Of a stretch of DNA of 64,000 nt, positions 10,365 to 20,096 are shown one piece after another. Origin of the DNA: Pseudomonas baltica. GTDB taxonomy: Bacteria; Pseudomonadota; Gammaproteobacteria; Pseudomonadales; Pseudomonadaceae. The position numbers and the translations under genes were made by a program. Under the pieces are notes generated by a model that saw nothing but the letters and a program-made list of their open reading frames with translations, was not told the origin of the DNA and searched no databases. Position 1 is the first letter of the stretch, and each line of letters starts with the position of its first letter. The stretch covers positions 62,001 to 126,000 of the forward strand of contig NZ_JACMYH010000006.1 of NCBI RefSeq assembly GCF_014235765.1, in the 5' to 3' direction.

Positions 10365-10505
10365 AGGGCCTCTTCGCGGGCAGAGGGCTCGTCGACCTGC
10401 CTTTACATTGTTCGGTGGACCTCATGGCCTCTTCGCGGGCAGAGACCCGCTCCCACAGGGTTGCGTGCGATCCTGTGGGAGCGGGGCTCTGCCCGCGAAG
10501 AGGCC
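10365..10505. repeat. Extragenic palindromic repeats, CCTCTTCGCGGGCAGAG family
   Basis: A half unit (about 10365-10390) is followed by a full inverted pair (10426-10505): CCTCTTCGCGGGCAGAGACC ... reverse complement. The pair would form a long hairpin in the gap between the DUF2076 and NYN genes. Related units occur at 11699-11722, 14069-14106, 28661-28738, 34331-34364, 54340-54368 and 57616-57647. They behave like P. putida REP elements. Confidence 0.85.
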
Positions 10506-10588
10506 GGCACAGTCACCCCCATCCTTGCCCCAACACTGGCATACTGGCTATCCAGAAGCTCAGGCGCCCAGCGCGACGAGGAAGTGCG

Positions 10589-11068
10589 GTGAAGAAGATC
10601 GCGGTGTTCGCCGATGTACAGAACCTTTACTACACCGTGCGCCAGGCCTACGGCTGCCATTTCAACTATGCCGCGCTGTGGGCCGACATCGGCCAGCGTG
10701 GGCAGATCGTCGAAGCCTATGCCTACGCCATCGACCGTGGCGACAGCAAGCAGCAGCAATTCCAGCAGATCCTGCGCAACCTCGGCTTCACGGTCAAACT
10801 CAAGCCCTATATCCAGCGCAGCGATGGCTCGGCCAAGGGCGACTGGGACGTGGGCATCACCATTGATATCATGGACGCCGCCGATCACGTCGACGAAATC
10901 GTGCTTGCTTCGGGCGACGGCGACTTCGACCTGCTGCTCGACCGCATTATCGGCAAGCACGGGGTCGAGGCCGTGGCCTATGGGGTTCCGGGCCTGACCG
11001 CCAACTCACTGATCCGCGCCGCCACCCGCTACGTGCCAATCGAAGGCGCGTTGCTGCTGAAGAACTGA
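10589..11068 (+). CDS. NYN-domain (LabA/DUF88-like) ribonuclease
   Basis: A 159-residue NYN/PIN-like protein. The metal-binding acidic residues are visible: FADVQNLYY near the N-terminus, GDWDVGITIDIMDAA in the middle and LASGDGDFDLLLDRI. The start is GTG at 10589 behind GAGGAAG; a longer reading from 10415 would run through the palindromic repeats and is rejected. The fold suggests an RNase. It is 12 bp upstream of a DnaQ-like exonuclease and probably co-transcribed with it. Confidence 0.85.
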   Translation: MKKIAVFADVQNLYYTVRQAYGCHFNYAALWADIGQRGQIVEAYAYAIDRGDSKQQQFQQILRNLGFTVKLKPYIQRSDGSAKGDWDVGITIDIMDAADHVDEIVLASGDGDFDLLLDRIIGKHGVEAVAYGVPGLTANSLIRAATRYVPIEGALLLKN

Positions 11069-11080
11069 GGTTTCACCGCT

Positions 11081-11692
11081 TTGGAACGCATTGCTGTCAT
11101 CGACTTCGAAACCACTGGCATCTCGCCGAACATGGGCTGCCGCGCCACGGAAATTGCCGTGGTCATGCTCGAGCGCGGCGAAATCGTCGGGCGCTACCAG
11201 AGCCTGATGAACGCCGGCCTGCCCGTGCCTGGCTTCGTTGCCAGCCTCACCGGCATCACCACGGCCATGGTGCGCAAGGCACCACCGGCCGCCGAGGTCA
11301 TGGCCGAAGTGGCCGAGTTCGTCGGCAGCACGCCGTTGCTTGCGCACAATGCTTCCTTCGACCAGAAGTTCTGGGACCACGAGCTGAGCCTGCTGCGCCG
11401 GGCACGGGTGCAGAGTTTCGCCTGCTCGATGTTGATGGCCCGGCGCCTGTTCCCTGGCGCGCCGAATCACAAGCTGGGCACCTTGACCCAGTGGGCGAAA
11501 CTGCCACACACCGGCCAGGCTCACCGGGCCATGGCCGACGCCGAGATGGCCGCCAACCTGACCCAGCACCTGGCGCTGGAACTGCGCGAACGCCACGGGC
11601 TGGCCGAGGTGTCCCATGGGTTGTTCTGCACGCTGCAGAAAGTGCCGATGGCGAAGATGCGCGAGGTGTTGCAGAAGTATCGGATGGGCTAG
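11081..11692 (+). CDS. DnaQ-like 3'-5' exonuclease
   Basis: A 203-residue DEDDh exonuclease related to the epsilon subunit of DNA polymerase III. Exo I reads VIDFETTGISP, Exo II is around LLAHNASFDQKFWDHEL, and Exo III is AHRAMADAEMAANL with the catalytic histidine. The start appears to be TTG at 11081, with GAGG 11 nt upstream. It is much smaller than a polymerase-associated epsilon and is probably an accessory DNA or RNA exonuclease paired with the NYN gene. Confidence 0.85.
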   Translation: MERIAVIDFETTGISPNMGCRATEIAVVMLERGEIVGRYQSLMNAGLPVPGFVASLTGITTAMVRKAPPAAEVMAEVAEFVGSTPLLAHNASFDQKFWDHELSLLRRARVQSFACSMLMARRLFPGAPNHKLGTLTQWAKLPHTGQAHRAMADAEMAANLTQHLALELRERHGLAEVSHGLFCTLQKVPMAKMREVLQKYRMG

Positions 11693-11698
11693 GGCTGG

Positions 11699-11722
11699 AG
11701 GGCCTCTTCGCGGGTAGAGGGG
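11699..11722. repeat. Partial extragenic palindromic repeat
   Basis: GGCCTCTTCGCGGGTAGAGG is one half of the repeat family described at 10365-10505; the inverted partner is missing. Confidence 0.65.
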
Positions 11723-11771
11723 AGTGCCGCCCGCGCCGTTCCCATCAGGAAAGAATAAAAACACGCCATGG

Positions 11772-12683
11772 ATGACCTTTGAAATGCCTGCCAAGTCCCG
11801 CTTCCCCCTGCTGCTTATCGGCGCTTTTCTGGCCCTGTACTTCGTCTGGGGCTCGACGTACCTGTTCATCCGTATCGGCGTCGAGTCCTGGCCACCGTTG
11901 CTGATGGCCGGGGTGCGCTTTCTCATCGCCGGAACCCTGCTGTACAGCTTCCTGCGCCTGCGCGGGGCGCCCAACCCCAGCTGGCCGCAATGGCGCGCAG
12001 CCGGGTGCGTGGGCATCCTGCTGCTCAGTTGCGGCAATGGTGGGGTCACGGTCGCCGAGCACGCCGGGGTGTCCTCCGGCGTGGCGGCGCTGGCCGTGGC
12101 CACCGTGCCGCTGTTCACCCTGTTCTTCGGCCTGTTTCGCGGCCAGCGCAATACTCGTCTGGAGTGGGCCGGCATCGTCCTCGGGCTGATCGGCATCGGT
12201 CTGCTCAACCTGGGCTCCAACCTGCAGGCCAGCCCGCTGGGCGCCGCCTTGCTGATTTTCGCAGCGGCCGCCTGGGCCTTTGGCTCGGTATGGAGCCGCA
12301 GCCTGCCATTACCCCAGGGCGCCATGGCAGCAGCGGCGGAAATGCTCATCGGCGGCGCGGTGCTGCTGCTCGGCAGCCTGATTTCCGGCGAGCGCCTACA
12401 GCAATGGCCGACCGCCGCCGGCTGGGGCGCGCTGGCCTACCTGGTGTTCTTCGGTTCGATCGTGGCCTTCAGTGCCTATATGTACCTGCTCAAGAACGTG
12501 CGCCCGGCGGCCGCCACCAGTTATGCCTACGTCAACCCGGCAGTGGCCGTGCTGCTGGGCATTCTCTTCGCCGGCGAGCACATCGGCGTCGAGGAGTGCG
12601 TGGCGATGGCGGTGATCATCGGTGCGGTGGTGTTGATCGGGGTGCCGCAATGGCGCAAGGCGAAAGCGCTGCCGACAGGGTAA
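11772..12683 (+). CDS. EamA/DMT-family transporter (YedA-like)
   Basis: A 303-residue drug/metabolite transporter with ten predicted membrane helices in two EamA repeats. The first repeat shows LYFVWGSTYLFIRIGVESWPP and the second FFGSIVAFSAYMYLLKNVRPAAATSYAYVNPAVAVLLG, both typical of YedA/RhaT-like exporters. I used the ATG at 11772; ATG 11784 is also possible. The substrate cannot be told from the sequence; family members export amino acids or other metabolites. Confidence 0.85.
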   Translation: MTFEMPAKSRFPLLLIGAFLALYFVWGSTYLFIRIGVESWPPLLMAGVRFLIAGTLLYSFLRLRGAPNPSWPQWRAAGCVGILLLSCGNGGVTVAEHAGVSSGVAALAVATVPLFTLFFGLFRGQRNTRLEWAGIVLGLIGIGLLNLGSNLQASPLGAALLIFAAAAWAFGSVWSRSLPLPQGAMAAAAEMLIGGAVLLLGSLISGERLQQWPTAAGWGALAYLVFFGSIVAFSAYMYLLKNVRPAAATSYAYVNPAVAVLLGILFAGEHIGVEECVAMAVIIGAVVLIGVPQWRKAKALPTG

Positions 12684-12722
12684 ACTGCCGGCCATTGCGA
12701 AACATCTTCTGACGGTAGACCC

Positions 12723-14057
12723 ATGACATTCGCCACCCTTGGCCTGATCGAACCCCTGCAGCGCGCCCTTGAAACGCTTGGCTACCAGACGCCGACCCCG
12801 GTGCAGACCCAAGCCATTCCGGCAGTGCTGGCCGGCCGCGACCTGATGGCTGCGGCCCAGACCGGCACCGGCAAGACCGCCGGTTTCGCCCTGCCATTGC
12901 TGCAGTTGCTGGCCATGGAAGGGCCCAAGGTGGCAAGCAATTCGGTGCGCGCGTTGGTGCTGTGCCCCACGCGCGAGCTGGCCGAGCAGGTCCACGCCAA
13001 TATCGTCGAGTATGGCGAGCACCTGCCGTTGAGCACTTATGCCGTGTACGGCGGGGTCAGCATCAATCCGCAGATGATGAAGCTGCGCAAGGGCGTCGAC
13101 CTGCTGGTGGCGACGCCTGGGCGTCTGCTCGATCTGTATCGGCAGAACGCGGTGAAGTTTTCCCAGCTGCAGACCCTGGTGCTGGATGAAGCGGATCGCA
13201 TGCTCGACCTGGGCTTTTCCGAGGAGCTGCGCGACATCTATGCGGCCTTGCCGAAGAAGCGTCAGACCTTGCTGTTCTCGGCGACCTTTTCCGATGCCAT
13301 TCGCTTGCTCGCCGGGCAGATGCTCAACGACCCGCTGAGCATCGAAGTCAGCCCGCGCAACGTGGCGGCCAGCTCGGTGCAGCAGTGGATCGTGCCGGTG
13401 GACAAGAAGCGCAAGGCCGAGCTGTTCTGCCATCTGTTGAAGAAGCAGCGCTGGAAACAGGTGCTGGTGTTCGCCAAGACCCGTAACGGCGTCGACGCAT
13501 TGGTCGAGAAGCTGCAAGGTCTGGGTGTCAACGCTGATGGCATCCACGGCGACAAGCCCCAGGCCACGCGCCAGCGCGCGCTGGATCGCTTCAAGGCCTC
13601 GGAGGTGCAGATCCTGGTGGCCACCGATGTTGCCGCGCGCGGCCTGGACATCGAAGACCTGCCGTTGGTGGTCAACTTCGACCTGCCCATCGTCGCCGAA
13701 GACTACATTCACCGCATCGGTCGCACCGGTCGCGCCGGGGCCACCGGTGAGGCTATCTCGCTGGTCTGCGCCGACGAAGTGCAGTTGCTGTCGGCCATCG
13801 AAACGCTCACCCGGCAGACGCTGAAGCGCGTCGACGAGCCTGACTTCGTGCCCGACCACCGCGTGCCGGACACCGATGCCAGCGGCCAGGTGGTGAAGAA
13901 ACCGAAAAAGCCGAAGAAGCCCAAGGTCAGTGGCAGCAAGAAGAACCTGGGCAAGTGGGTCGACAGCGGTGATTCACCGGTGGATGCGGTGCCGGTGGTC
14001 AAGCCAGTGCGCAAGGTCCCGGTGTTCAATACCGGGCCGCGCAAGCGCAAGCCTTGA
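12723..14057 (+). CDS. rhlE: DEAD-box RNA helicase, RhlE type
   Basis: A 444-residue DEAD-box helicase. All motifs are visible: Q motif PTPVQTQAIP, motif I AAQTGTGKT, Ia PTRELAEQ, Ib ATPGRLLD, II LDEADRMLDLGF, III FSATF, IV VFAKT, V ATDVAARGLD and VI HRIGRTGRAG. The tail is lysine/proline rich (KKPKKPKKPKVSGSKK), as usual in RhlE helicases, and would help hold RNA. The assignment to RhlE rather than another DEAD subfamily is by overall resemblance. Confidence 0.9.
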   Translation: MTFATLGLIEPLQRALETLGYQTPTPVQTQAIPAVLAGRDLMAAAQTGTGKTAGFALPLLQLLAMEGPKVASNSVRALVLCPTRELAEQVHANIVEYGEHLPLSTYAVYGGVSINPQMMKLRKGVDLLVATPGRLLDLYRQNAVKFSQLQTLVLDEADRMLDLGFSEELRDIYAALPKKRQTLLFSATFSDAIRLLAGQMLNDPLSIEVSPRNVAASSVQQWIVPVDKKRKAELFCHLLKKQRWKQVLVFAKTRNGVDALVEKLQGLGVNADGIHGDKPQATRQRALDRFKASEVQILVATDVAARGLDIEDLPLVVNFDLPIVAEDYIHRIGRTGRAGATGEAISLVCADEVQLLSAIETLTRQTLKRVDEPDFVPDHRVPDTDASGQVVKKPKKPKKPKVSGSKKNLGKWVDSGDSPVDAVPVVKPVRKVPVFNTGPRKRKP

Positions 14058-14068
14058 GGTGTGTGGGG

Positions 14069-14106
14069 GCCTCTAGGCCCTCTGCCCGCGAAGAGGCCCT
14101 AGAGGC
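14069..14106. terminator. Bidirectional hairpin between convergent genes
   Basis: GCCTCTAGG (14069-14077) pairs exactly with CCTAGAGGC (14098-14106). The loop holds one half of a REP element (TCTGCCCGCGAAGAGG). It lies between the stops of the helicase and flavoprotein genes and could terminate both; no long U tract is visible. Confidence 0.55.
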
Positions 14107-14111
14107 AAACA

Positions 14112-15338
14112 TCACCCCCGAGCCAGCCACTCCAGCACGCCATCCGCCGCGCGCCGGCCGCTGGCGAAACAGGCTGTCAGCAGATAGCCGCCGGTAGGCG
14201 CTTCCCAGTCCAGCATTTCACCCGCGCAGAAGGTGCCTGGCACAGCGTTGAGCATCAGGTGCCGATCCAGCCCTTGCAAGTCCACACCGCCCGCCGTGCT
14301 GATGGCCTCGTCCAGCGGCCGCGCGCGCACCAGCGTCAGCGGCAGGGCCTTGATCGCCAAGGTCAGCGCATCGAGGTCGGCAAAGGCTTGCGCATCGGTC
14401 AGCTCCCGCAGAAGGCCGGCCTTCACCCCTTCCAGGCCCAGTTGCCCCTGCAGGTGCCGGGCCATGCTTTTAGACCCCCGCGGCTTGTGCAACGCGGCCC
14501 GAACCTTATCCACAGGACGATCCGGCAGCAGGTCCAGATGCAGGGTCGCTTTGCCTGTGCGGTTGATCGCCTCGCGAATCCCGGCTGACAGTGCATACAC
14601 CAAACTGCCTTCCACCCCCGTTTCGGTCAGCACGAATTCACCCCTGCGCGATGGCTCGCCAGCCAGCCCGAGGGCAACGTTCTTCAGCGGTGCGCCGGCG
14701 AACTTCTCCCGCAGCAGCGCGCTCCAGCCCGGCACTTCGAAGCCGCAGTTGGAGGGTTGCAGCGGCTTGATCGGTACACCGCGATCATGCAACCACGGCA
14801 CCCAGGCGCCGTCGGAACCCAGCCGCGCCCAGCTAGCGCCACCCAACGCCAACACCGTGGCATGCGCAGGTATGGCCAACTCGCCTTGTGGATTGGCGAT
14901 GCGCAAGCTGCCGCCGGCGTTCCAGCCCAGCCAGCGGTGGCGGGTGTGGATAACCACGCCGGACTCGCGCAGGCGCTTGAGCCAGGCCCGCAGCAACGGT
15001 GCGGCCTTCATGTCGGCGGGGAACACCCGCCCGGAGGTGCCGACGAAGGTGTCGATACCCAGGCCATGAATCCATTCGCGCAGCCGTTGCCCATCGAATG
15101 GGTCCAGCCATGCTCGAACGTCCTGCGCACGTTCCGCATACCGCGAAACGAAAGCCGGGTAGGGCTCGGAATGGGTGATGTTCATGCCGCCGACGCCTGC
15201 CAGGAGGAATTTGCGGCCCACCGAGGGCATGCCGTCGTAGACGTCGACGGCCACGCCGGCAAGGCTCAGCACTTCGGCGGCCATCAGGCCCGCCGGGCCG
15301 CCGCCGATCACGGCGACGCGAGGGGAAGAAGAGTGCAT
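14112..15338 (-). CDS. NAD(P)/FAD-dependent flavoprotein (YhiN/HI0933-like)
   Basis: A 408-residue flavoprotein of the HI0933/BaiN family. The N-terminal dinucleotide-binding motif is VAVIGGGPAGLMAAEVLSLAG, followed by GRKFLLAGVGGMNITHSE. The C-terminus carries CAGEMLDWEAPTGGYLLTACFASG, which contributes to FAD binding. The ATG at 15338 puts the Rossmann motif about seven residues in, as expected; the in-frame extension to 15545 runs through the DnaA-box region. The family has no firmly assigned physiological role. Confidence 0.88.
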   Translation of the reverse strand: MHSSSPRVAVIGGGPAGLMAAEVLSLAGVAVDVYDGMPSVGRKFLLAGVGGMNITHSEPYPAFVSRYAERAQDVRAWLDPFDGQRLREWIHGLGIDTFVGTSGRVFPADMKAAPLLRAWLKRLRESGVVIHTRHRWLGWNAGGSLRIANPQGELAIPAHATVLALGGASWARLGSDGAWVPWLHDRGVPIKPLQPSNCGFEVPGWSALLREKFAGAPLKNVALGLAGEPSRRGEFVLTETGVEGSLVYALSAGIREAINRTGKATLHLDLLPDRPVDKVRAALHKPRGSKSMARHLQGQLGLEGVKAGLLRELTDAQAFADLDALTLAIKALPLTLVRARPLDEAISTAGGVDLQGLDRHLMLNAVPGTFCAGEMLDWEAPTGGYLLTACFASGRRAADGVLEWLARG

Positions 15339-15392
15339 GTAAGCGGATCGACAGGGAAAGAACGAGAATTCTACACGGCTCGTTCCGCTCCT

Positions 15393-15675
15393 GTATCCAC
15401 AGGCGATGTTGATCAATATTTGATCGGCTTCCTGAAAGCCCCACAGCGCAAGGCCTGCAGCCTGTTTTGCGCAGGTTATCCACATGCGGTTGCACAGCGG
15501 ATGTGGGTAACTCGCGCTTGCGCGTGCAAAACCGCTCGACATCACTGATCAAAAAATGACCGCTTCGCCCATACCCCCGCCTGTACGGCACGCCAGGCGC
15601 TTATGCGCAGATTATCCACAGGCAGTTGCACAGCGATTGTGCGTAACTTATCCACCGCTGCGCCGGTGTGCATAA
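15393..15675. promoter_or_regulatory. DnaA-box cluster with two 43-bp direct repeats
   Basis: Two 43-bp units, 15469-15511 and 15605-15647, match at 37 positions. Each has a perfect DnaA box TTATCCACA (15476-15484 and 15612-15620) facing an inverted near-box (15502-15510, 15638-15646). Further boxes are GTATCCACA at 15393-15401, TTATCCACC at 15648-15656 and an inverted TTATGCACA at 15667-15675. The cluster fills the gap between the flavoprotein and LysO-type genes. No dnaA, dnaN or rpmH is near, so it is not the usual oriC. Nothing else is evident in this stretch. Confidence 0.7.
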
Positions 15676-15676
15676 C

Positions 15677-16591
15677 TCATACGGTCAGGAAGAACACCAT
15701 CAACAAGGGCCCGACCACCGTCAGCAGAAAACCGCTGACCAGGGCCACCGGGAGCAATTCGGGCGGACACTTCTGCTTGATGATCGGCAAGGTCGAATCC
15801 AGGGAAGTGGCACCGCCTGCAGCGATGCATTGCAGCGGACGCCGCGCGCCCAGGCTGTAGAGCAGACCGATGGCGAGGATCTCGCGGAACAGATCGGTCA
15901 GCAGGGCCATGGCGCCGAAGGCTTCACCGGCATGGTGGCCCACCAGCACGCCGGACAGGGTGAACCAGCCAAAGCCACTGGACAGCGCCATGGAAATGGC
16001 CAGTGGCTGGCCTGTGGCCCACGCCGCGAGCAGGCCGCCCAGCAGCGAGCCGATCACCACCATCGCGGGAATCTTCAGCGTGCGCAGCGAATACCACGAC
16101 GGGTCGGGCCGGACTCCGTAGAGGTCCAGCCCAACCAGCACGATCAGTACATAGAGGAAGTAGCTGGTCGAAGGCCAGGCGAAACCCGAGCCGTCGGCCG
16201 CGCCCCACAGGTGATACATACCGACGCCCAGCGCCAGGGCGAGCAGCGCGATCAGACACTCCTTGAGCGGTGGGACAATGCCCGCCAGCCCCTGACGCGC
16301 CGACGCTGGGTGGGCCACTGCAGCAGCGGTGCCCCACGACAGCATCAACCAGGGCACGGCGGTGGTGAGCAGGGCGAAGACCAGCGCGGTGAGCGCCGAT
16401 TCGCGTGCCGAGTTCAAGGCGCCCAAGACATTGCCGAATTCGTAGCCGATCGAAAACAGCAGCAGCCAGATGAATGGGGTGATCAGCTTCACCAGCCGCT
16501 TGCGCAGTTCGGGGCTGATGAAAATTGCCAGCAGCCAGCCGCCGGCCAGCGCCAGCAGAATGGGCAGGAGTGAAGCGACGATCGAAAGCAT
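15677..16591 (-). CDS. lysO: LysO-family lysine exporter
   Basis: A 304-residue membrane protein with about eight helices, matching the usual length of LysO (YbjE). It has GYEFGNVLGALNSARESAL after the first helix pair and FGWFTLSGVLVGHHAGEAFGAMALLTDLFREILAI plus AAGGATSLDSTLPIIK in the second half, conserved in LysO. E. coli LysO exports lysine and thialysine from the cytoplasm. The gene stands alone, and the DnaA-box cluster lies directly beyond its stop codon. Confidence 0.88.
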   Translation of the reverse strand: MLSIVASLLPILLALAGGWLLAIFISPELRKRLVKLITPFIWLLLFSIGYEFGNVLGALNSARESALTALVFALLTTAVPWLMLSWGTAAAVAHPASARQGLAGIVPPLKECLIALLALALGVGMYHLWGAADGSGFAWPSTSYFLYVLIVLVGLDLYGVRPDPSWYSLRTLKIPAMVVIGSLLGGLLAAWATGQPLAISMALSSGFGWFTLSGVLVGHHAGEAFGAMALLTDLFREILAIGLLYSLGARRPLQCIAAGGATSLDSTLPIIKQKCPPELLPVALVSGFLLTVVGPLLMVFFLTV

Positions 16592-16731
16592 TGTTGCAGG
16601 CCTTGTGCAAAATCCATGGAGTGGTGCGGGTGACGAAGGCCGGCATTATTCCAGATGCGCAGCGCGTTCGGCTGGGCTTTTTCCAGGTAACGGCACCTGG
16701 GCCATGACCCGGTGCCGCCTGCTGCCATGGG

Positions 16732-18471
16732 TCAGTCGTCGGCCTGGATACGACCGATCACGGCGCCTGCCTCGAAGTAGTCACCGGCCTGCTGGCCGAT
16801 GCTTACGCGGCCTGCACACGGGGCCAGTACCGAGCTTTCCATCTTCATCGCTTCGACCACTGCCACTACCTGGCCGCTGGACACCGTCGCGCCGTCATCC
16901 ACTACCCAGGTGTGCAGGTTACCCGCCACCGGGGTGAGCAAGGCGTGGGGATCCAGGTCTGCAGCGGCCGTTGCGTGCGGTGGGGCCGCGGCCGGCGCAT
17001 TCAGGCTCATGCCACGCAACAGCGCGCTTGGCAGGCCGAGGGCGTGGCGCTTGCCATCGATCTCGACGAAGGTGCGCAGAATGTCCGTGTCGGCCACGGG
17101 TGCGGCCCGCGGCGCAAGGCTGATGGTCTCGGCGAAGTCGGTTTCGATCCAGCGCGTGTGCACGGTAAAACCGTCGCTGCCGGTGAAGTCCGGGTGATCC
17201 ATCACGGCGCGGTGGAACGGCAGCACCGAGGCGATCCCCTCGATGCGGAACTCGGCCAGGGCGCGCCGGGCGCGGGCAATCGCCTGCTCACGGGTGGCGC
17301 CGGTGACGATCAGCTTGGCCATCATCGAATCGAAATGGCTGGGCACGCTCGACCCGCTGGTCACACCGCTGTCCAGGCGCACGCCTGGGCCGAACGGCGG
17401 CATGAACTCGTCGATCTGGCCGGGAGTGGGCAGAAAGCCCTTGCCCGGATCCTCGGCATTGATGCGAAATTCGAAACTGTGACCGCGCGGCGCCGGGGTT
17501 TCATCGAACGACAGCGGCAAGCCGTCGGCGATGCGCAGTTGCTCGATCACCAGGTCCACGCCGGTGGTCTCTTCGGTGACCGGGTGTTCGACCTGCAGGC
17601 GCGTGTTGACCTCCAGGAACGACAGGGTGCCATCCTGGCTGAGCAGGAATTCGACCGTGCCGGCGCCGACATAACCGGCCTTGACGCAGATGTCGCGGGC
17701 CGATTGATGAATACGCTCGCGCTGCTGTTCGGTGATGAACGGCGCGGGCGCTTCTTCCACCAGCTTCTGGTTGCGGCGCTGCAGGGAGCAGTCGCGCGTG
17801 CCCACCACCACCACCTGGCCATGCTTGTCGGCCAGTATCTGCGCTTCGATGTGCCGGGGCCGGTCGAGAAACTGTTCCACGTAGCATTCGCCACGGCCGA
17901 AGGCGGCCTCTGCCTCGCGCACCGCCGAGGCGAACAGCTCAGCCACCTCGTCGAGGCGCCAGGCGACCTTCATGCCGCGTCCGCCACCCCCGAATGCGGC
18001 CTTGATGGCGATGGGCAGGCCGTGCTGTTCGGCAAAGGCCAGCACCTCGTCGGCGCTTGCCACCGGCCCCGGCGTACCGGCAACCAGAGGCGCGCCCACG
18101 GCCTGGGCGATCTTGCGCGCCTCTACCTTGTCGCCGAGCACGTCGATGGTTTCGGGATTGGGGCCGACCCAGATCAGCCCCGCGTCGATGACCGCGCGGG
18201 CGAAATCGGCCCGTTCCGAGAGAAAGCCATAGCCCGGATGCACGGCATCGGCGCCACTGCGCCGGGCCACGTCCAGGAGTTTCTGGATGTTGAGATAGGT
18301 CTCGGCGGGCCGCTGGCCATCGAGCCCGTAGGCTTCATCGGCGTGACGCACGTGCAGCGCGTCGATATCGGCATCGGCGTACACCGCCACGCATTGCACG
18401 CCATGGTCGCGGCAGGCACGGGCGATGCGCACGGCGATCTCGCCGCGGTTGGCAATCAGGAGTTTTTTCAT
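16732..18471 (-). CDS. Fused biotin carboxylase / biotin carboxyl carrier protein
   Basis: A 579-residue protein with an AccC-type biotin carboxylase followed by a biotinyl domain. The N-terminal [22 protein letters not shown], the ATP-grasp glycine loop [12 protein letters not shown] and [14 protein letters not shown] identify the carboxylase (about residues 1-445). The C-terminal EAMKMES carries the biotin-accepting lysine, residue 543. Its start overlaps the stop of the fused pxpB-pxpC gene (ATGA), so the two are coupled. PxpB/PxpC-like domains are homologous to the carboxyltransferase part of urea carboxylase, so the pair may form a complete biotin enzyme. The substrate is unknown. Confidence 0.92.
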   Translation of the reverse strand: MKKLLIANRGEIAVRIARACRDHGVQCVAVYADADIDALHVRHADEAYGLDGQRPAETYLNIQKLLDVARRSGADAVHPGYGFLSERADFARAVIDAGLIWVGPNPETIDVLGDKVEARKIAQAVGAPLVAGTPGPVASADEVLAFAEQHGLPIAIKAAFGGGGRGMKVAWRLDEVAELFASAVREAEAAFGRGECYVEQFLDRPRHIEAQILADKHGQVVVVGTRDCSLQRRNQKLVEEAPAPFITEQQRERIHQSARDICVKAGYVGAGTVEFLLSQDGTLSFLEVNTRLQVEHPVTEETTGVDLVIEQLRIADGLPLSFDETPAPRGHSFEFRINAEDPGKGFLPTPGQIDEFMPPFGPGVRLDSGVTSGSSVPSHFDSMMAKLIVTGATREQAIARARRALAEFRIEGIASVLPFHRAVMDHPDFTGSDGFTVHTRWIETDFAETISLAPRAAPVADTDILRTFVEIDGKRHALGLPSALLRGMSLNAPAAAPPHATAAADLDPHALLTPVAGNLHTWVVDDGATVSSGQVVAVVEAMKMESSVLAPCAGRVSIGQQAGDYFEAGAVIGRIQADD

Positions 18472-20087
18472 GGAAGTCTTTCCACATCGGCAGGGGAAGA
18501 AGGGGCGGGCGCGGTGGGCTGGATGTCTTCGAAGGCGGCCACCGGGTTGAAGCGGATCCGTGCATTGACCGGTATCTGCCCTGCCAGGTCGAGGTGGTAG
18601 CTGGCGACCACGGCGATGACCGGGTAGCCGCCGGTCAGCGGGTGGTCGGCCAGGAACAATACGGGCTGGCCGCTGGCCGGCACCTGGATCGCGCCCACGG
18701 CGGTGCCTTCGCTGGGCAGCTCCTGGGGGTTGCTGCGCGTAAGCGGCGTTTCACCGGCCAGGCGGATGCCGACGCGGTTGGATTGCGGGGTGACCTGCCA
18801 GTGCTGGCTGCTCAAGCGCTCGATGGCATCGGCGGTGAACCAGTCGCTGCGCGGCCCCATCAGCACATCCAGGGTGACGATGTCGGCCGTCTTGGGCAGG
18901 GCGAACGCCGGGGCTTCGCTCAGCGACACGCTGGTGCCGCCCGTAGGCGGGGTGAACCCCAACTGGTCTCCCGCAGCCAGGGCGGGCGGGCCGACCTGGG
19001 CCAGGGTGTCGGTCGACAGGCTGCCGAGCACCGGCGCCACGTCGAAGCCGCCGCGGATCGCCAGGTAGCTGCGCAGCCCGGCGCCGGGCGTACCCAAGGT
19101 GACCGTGTCACCCGGTACCAGTTCGATGGGTCGATAGTTGTCCACAGGCCATTGCAGGCCACTGGCGCTGGTCAGGGTAACCGGGGTTTGCGCGCCGGTG
19201 ACGGCGATCACGGCGTGGCCGTGGCAGACGAAGCGCAGGCCGCCGAGCACGGTTTCCACGCAGGCCATGTCCGAGCGGTTGCCGACGGCGCGGTTGGCGG
19301 CCCGCAACGCGCCCAGGTCCAGCGCACCGGAGCGGGACACGCCCTGGCCGGTCTGACCAATGCGGCCGGTGTCCTGCAGCACACTGTGCAGGCCGGGGCT
19401 GAGAATCTGCAGGTACGCGCCGCTCGGTGGCAGGGCCGCAGCGGGCTGGCTGGGCACGGGCAAGCCACCTACAGGCAGCGGCCCGGCATCGATGAAACGT
19501 ACCTTGTAGCCGGGGCGCAACAGAGCCGGTTCAGTGCGCTCCAGGTCCCACATCTGCAAGGGCGTGACGCCGATGATCTGCCAGCCACCGGGGCTGGCCT
19601 TGGGGTAGATACCACTGAATTCGCCGGCCAGCGCCACGGCACCGGCCGGAATGCGCGTGCGCGGCGTCTGCCGGCGCGGCACCTGGAACCCGGCGCCGCC
19701 GGTCAGGTAGCCGAAGCCTGGCGCAAAGCCGCAGAACGCCACGCTGTAGTCCTCGGCGGTATGGCGGCGGATCACTTCGTCGCGGCTGATCTGCAGCAGC
19801 GCGGCGACCTCGTCGAGGTCTTCGCCGTTGTAGTGCACGGGAATTTCCACCCGGCGCTGCTCGGCGGCCCGGCGTTGGCCCAGGTCCTGACGGGCGACGT
19901 GGTCGACCAGCGCCTGGCGGGTAATGGCGCTGGGGCGGAACTGGATCAGCAGCGTCCGCGCGGCCGGGATGATCTCTTCCACCCCCGCCAGCGGCTCGGC
20001 GCTCAAGGCGTCGAACAGGGCCAGGGTCTGCTCCAGGTCGCTCAGCTCGACCAGCAGGGTGTCCAGGTTGACCGGTAGAAAACGCAC
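18468..20087 (-). CDS. Fused PxpB-PxpC-like protein (KipI/KipA, 5-oxoprolinase subunits)
   Basis: A 539-residue fusion. Residues about 1-215 are the KipI/PxpB (CT_C_D) domain, with [16 protein letters not shown] and [36 protein letters not shown]. Residues about 225-520 are the KipA/PxpC (CT_A_B) domain, with [35 protein letters not shown] and [16 protein letters not shown]. PxpABC is known as an ATP-dependent 5-oxoprolinase, and the same two domains occur at the C-terminus of urea carboxylase. The gene is 9 bp after the DUF1445 gene and overlaps the biotin carboxylase gene. Confidence 0.9.
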   Translation of the reverse strand: MRFLPVNLDTLLVELSDLEQTLALFDALSAEPLAGVEEIIPAARTLLIQFRPSAITRQALVDHVARQDLGQRRAAEQRRVEIPVHYNGEDLDEVAALLQISRDEVIRRHTAEDYSVAFCGFAPGFGYLTGGAGFQVPRRQTPRTRIPAGAVALAGEFSGIYPKASPGGWQIIGVTPLQMWDLERTEPALLRPGYKVRFIDAGPLPVGGLPVPSQPAAALPPSGAYLQILSPGLHSVLQDTGRIGQTGQGVSRSGALDLGALRAANRAVGNRSDMACVETVLGGLRFVCHGHAVIAVTGAQTPVTLTSASGLQWPVDNYRPIELVPGDTVTLGTPGAGLRSYLAIRGGFDVAPVLGSLSTDTLAQVGPPALAAGDQLGFTPPTGGTSVSLSEAPAFALPKTADIVTLDVLMGPRSDWFTADAIERLSSQHWQVTPQSNRVGIRLAGETPLTRSNPQELPSEGTAVGAIQVPASGQPVLFLADHPLTGGYPVIAVVASYHLDLAGQIPVNARIRFNPVAAFEDIQPTAPAPSSPADVERLP

Positions 20088-20096
20088 GGCAATCTC

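Noticed and set aside
15393-15675. The DnaA-box cluster as the chromosomal origin
   Set aside because: dnaA, dnaN, rpmH and gidA, which flank oriC in Pseudomonas, are absent.
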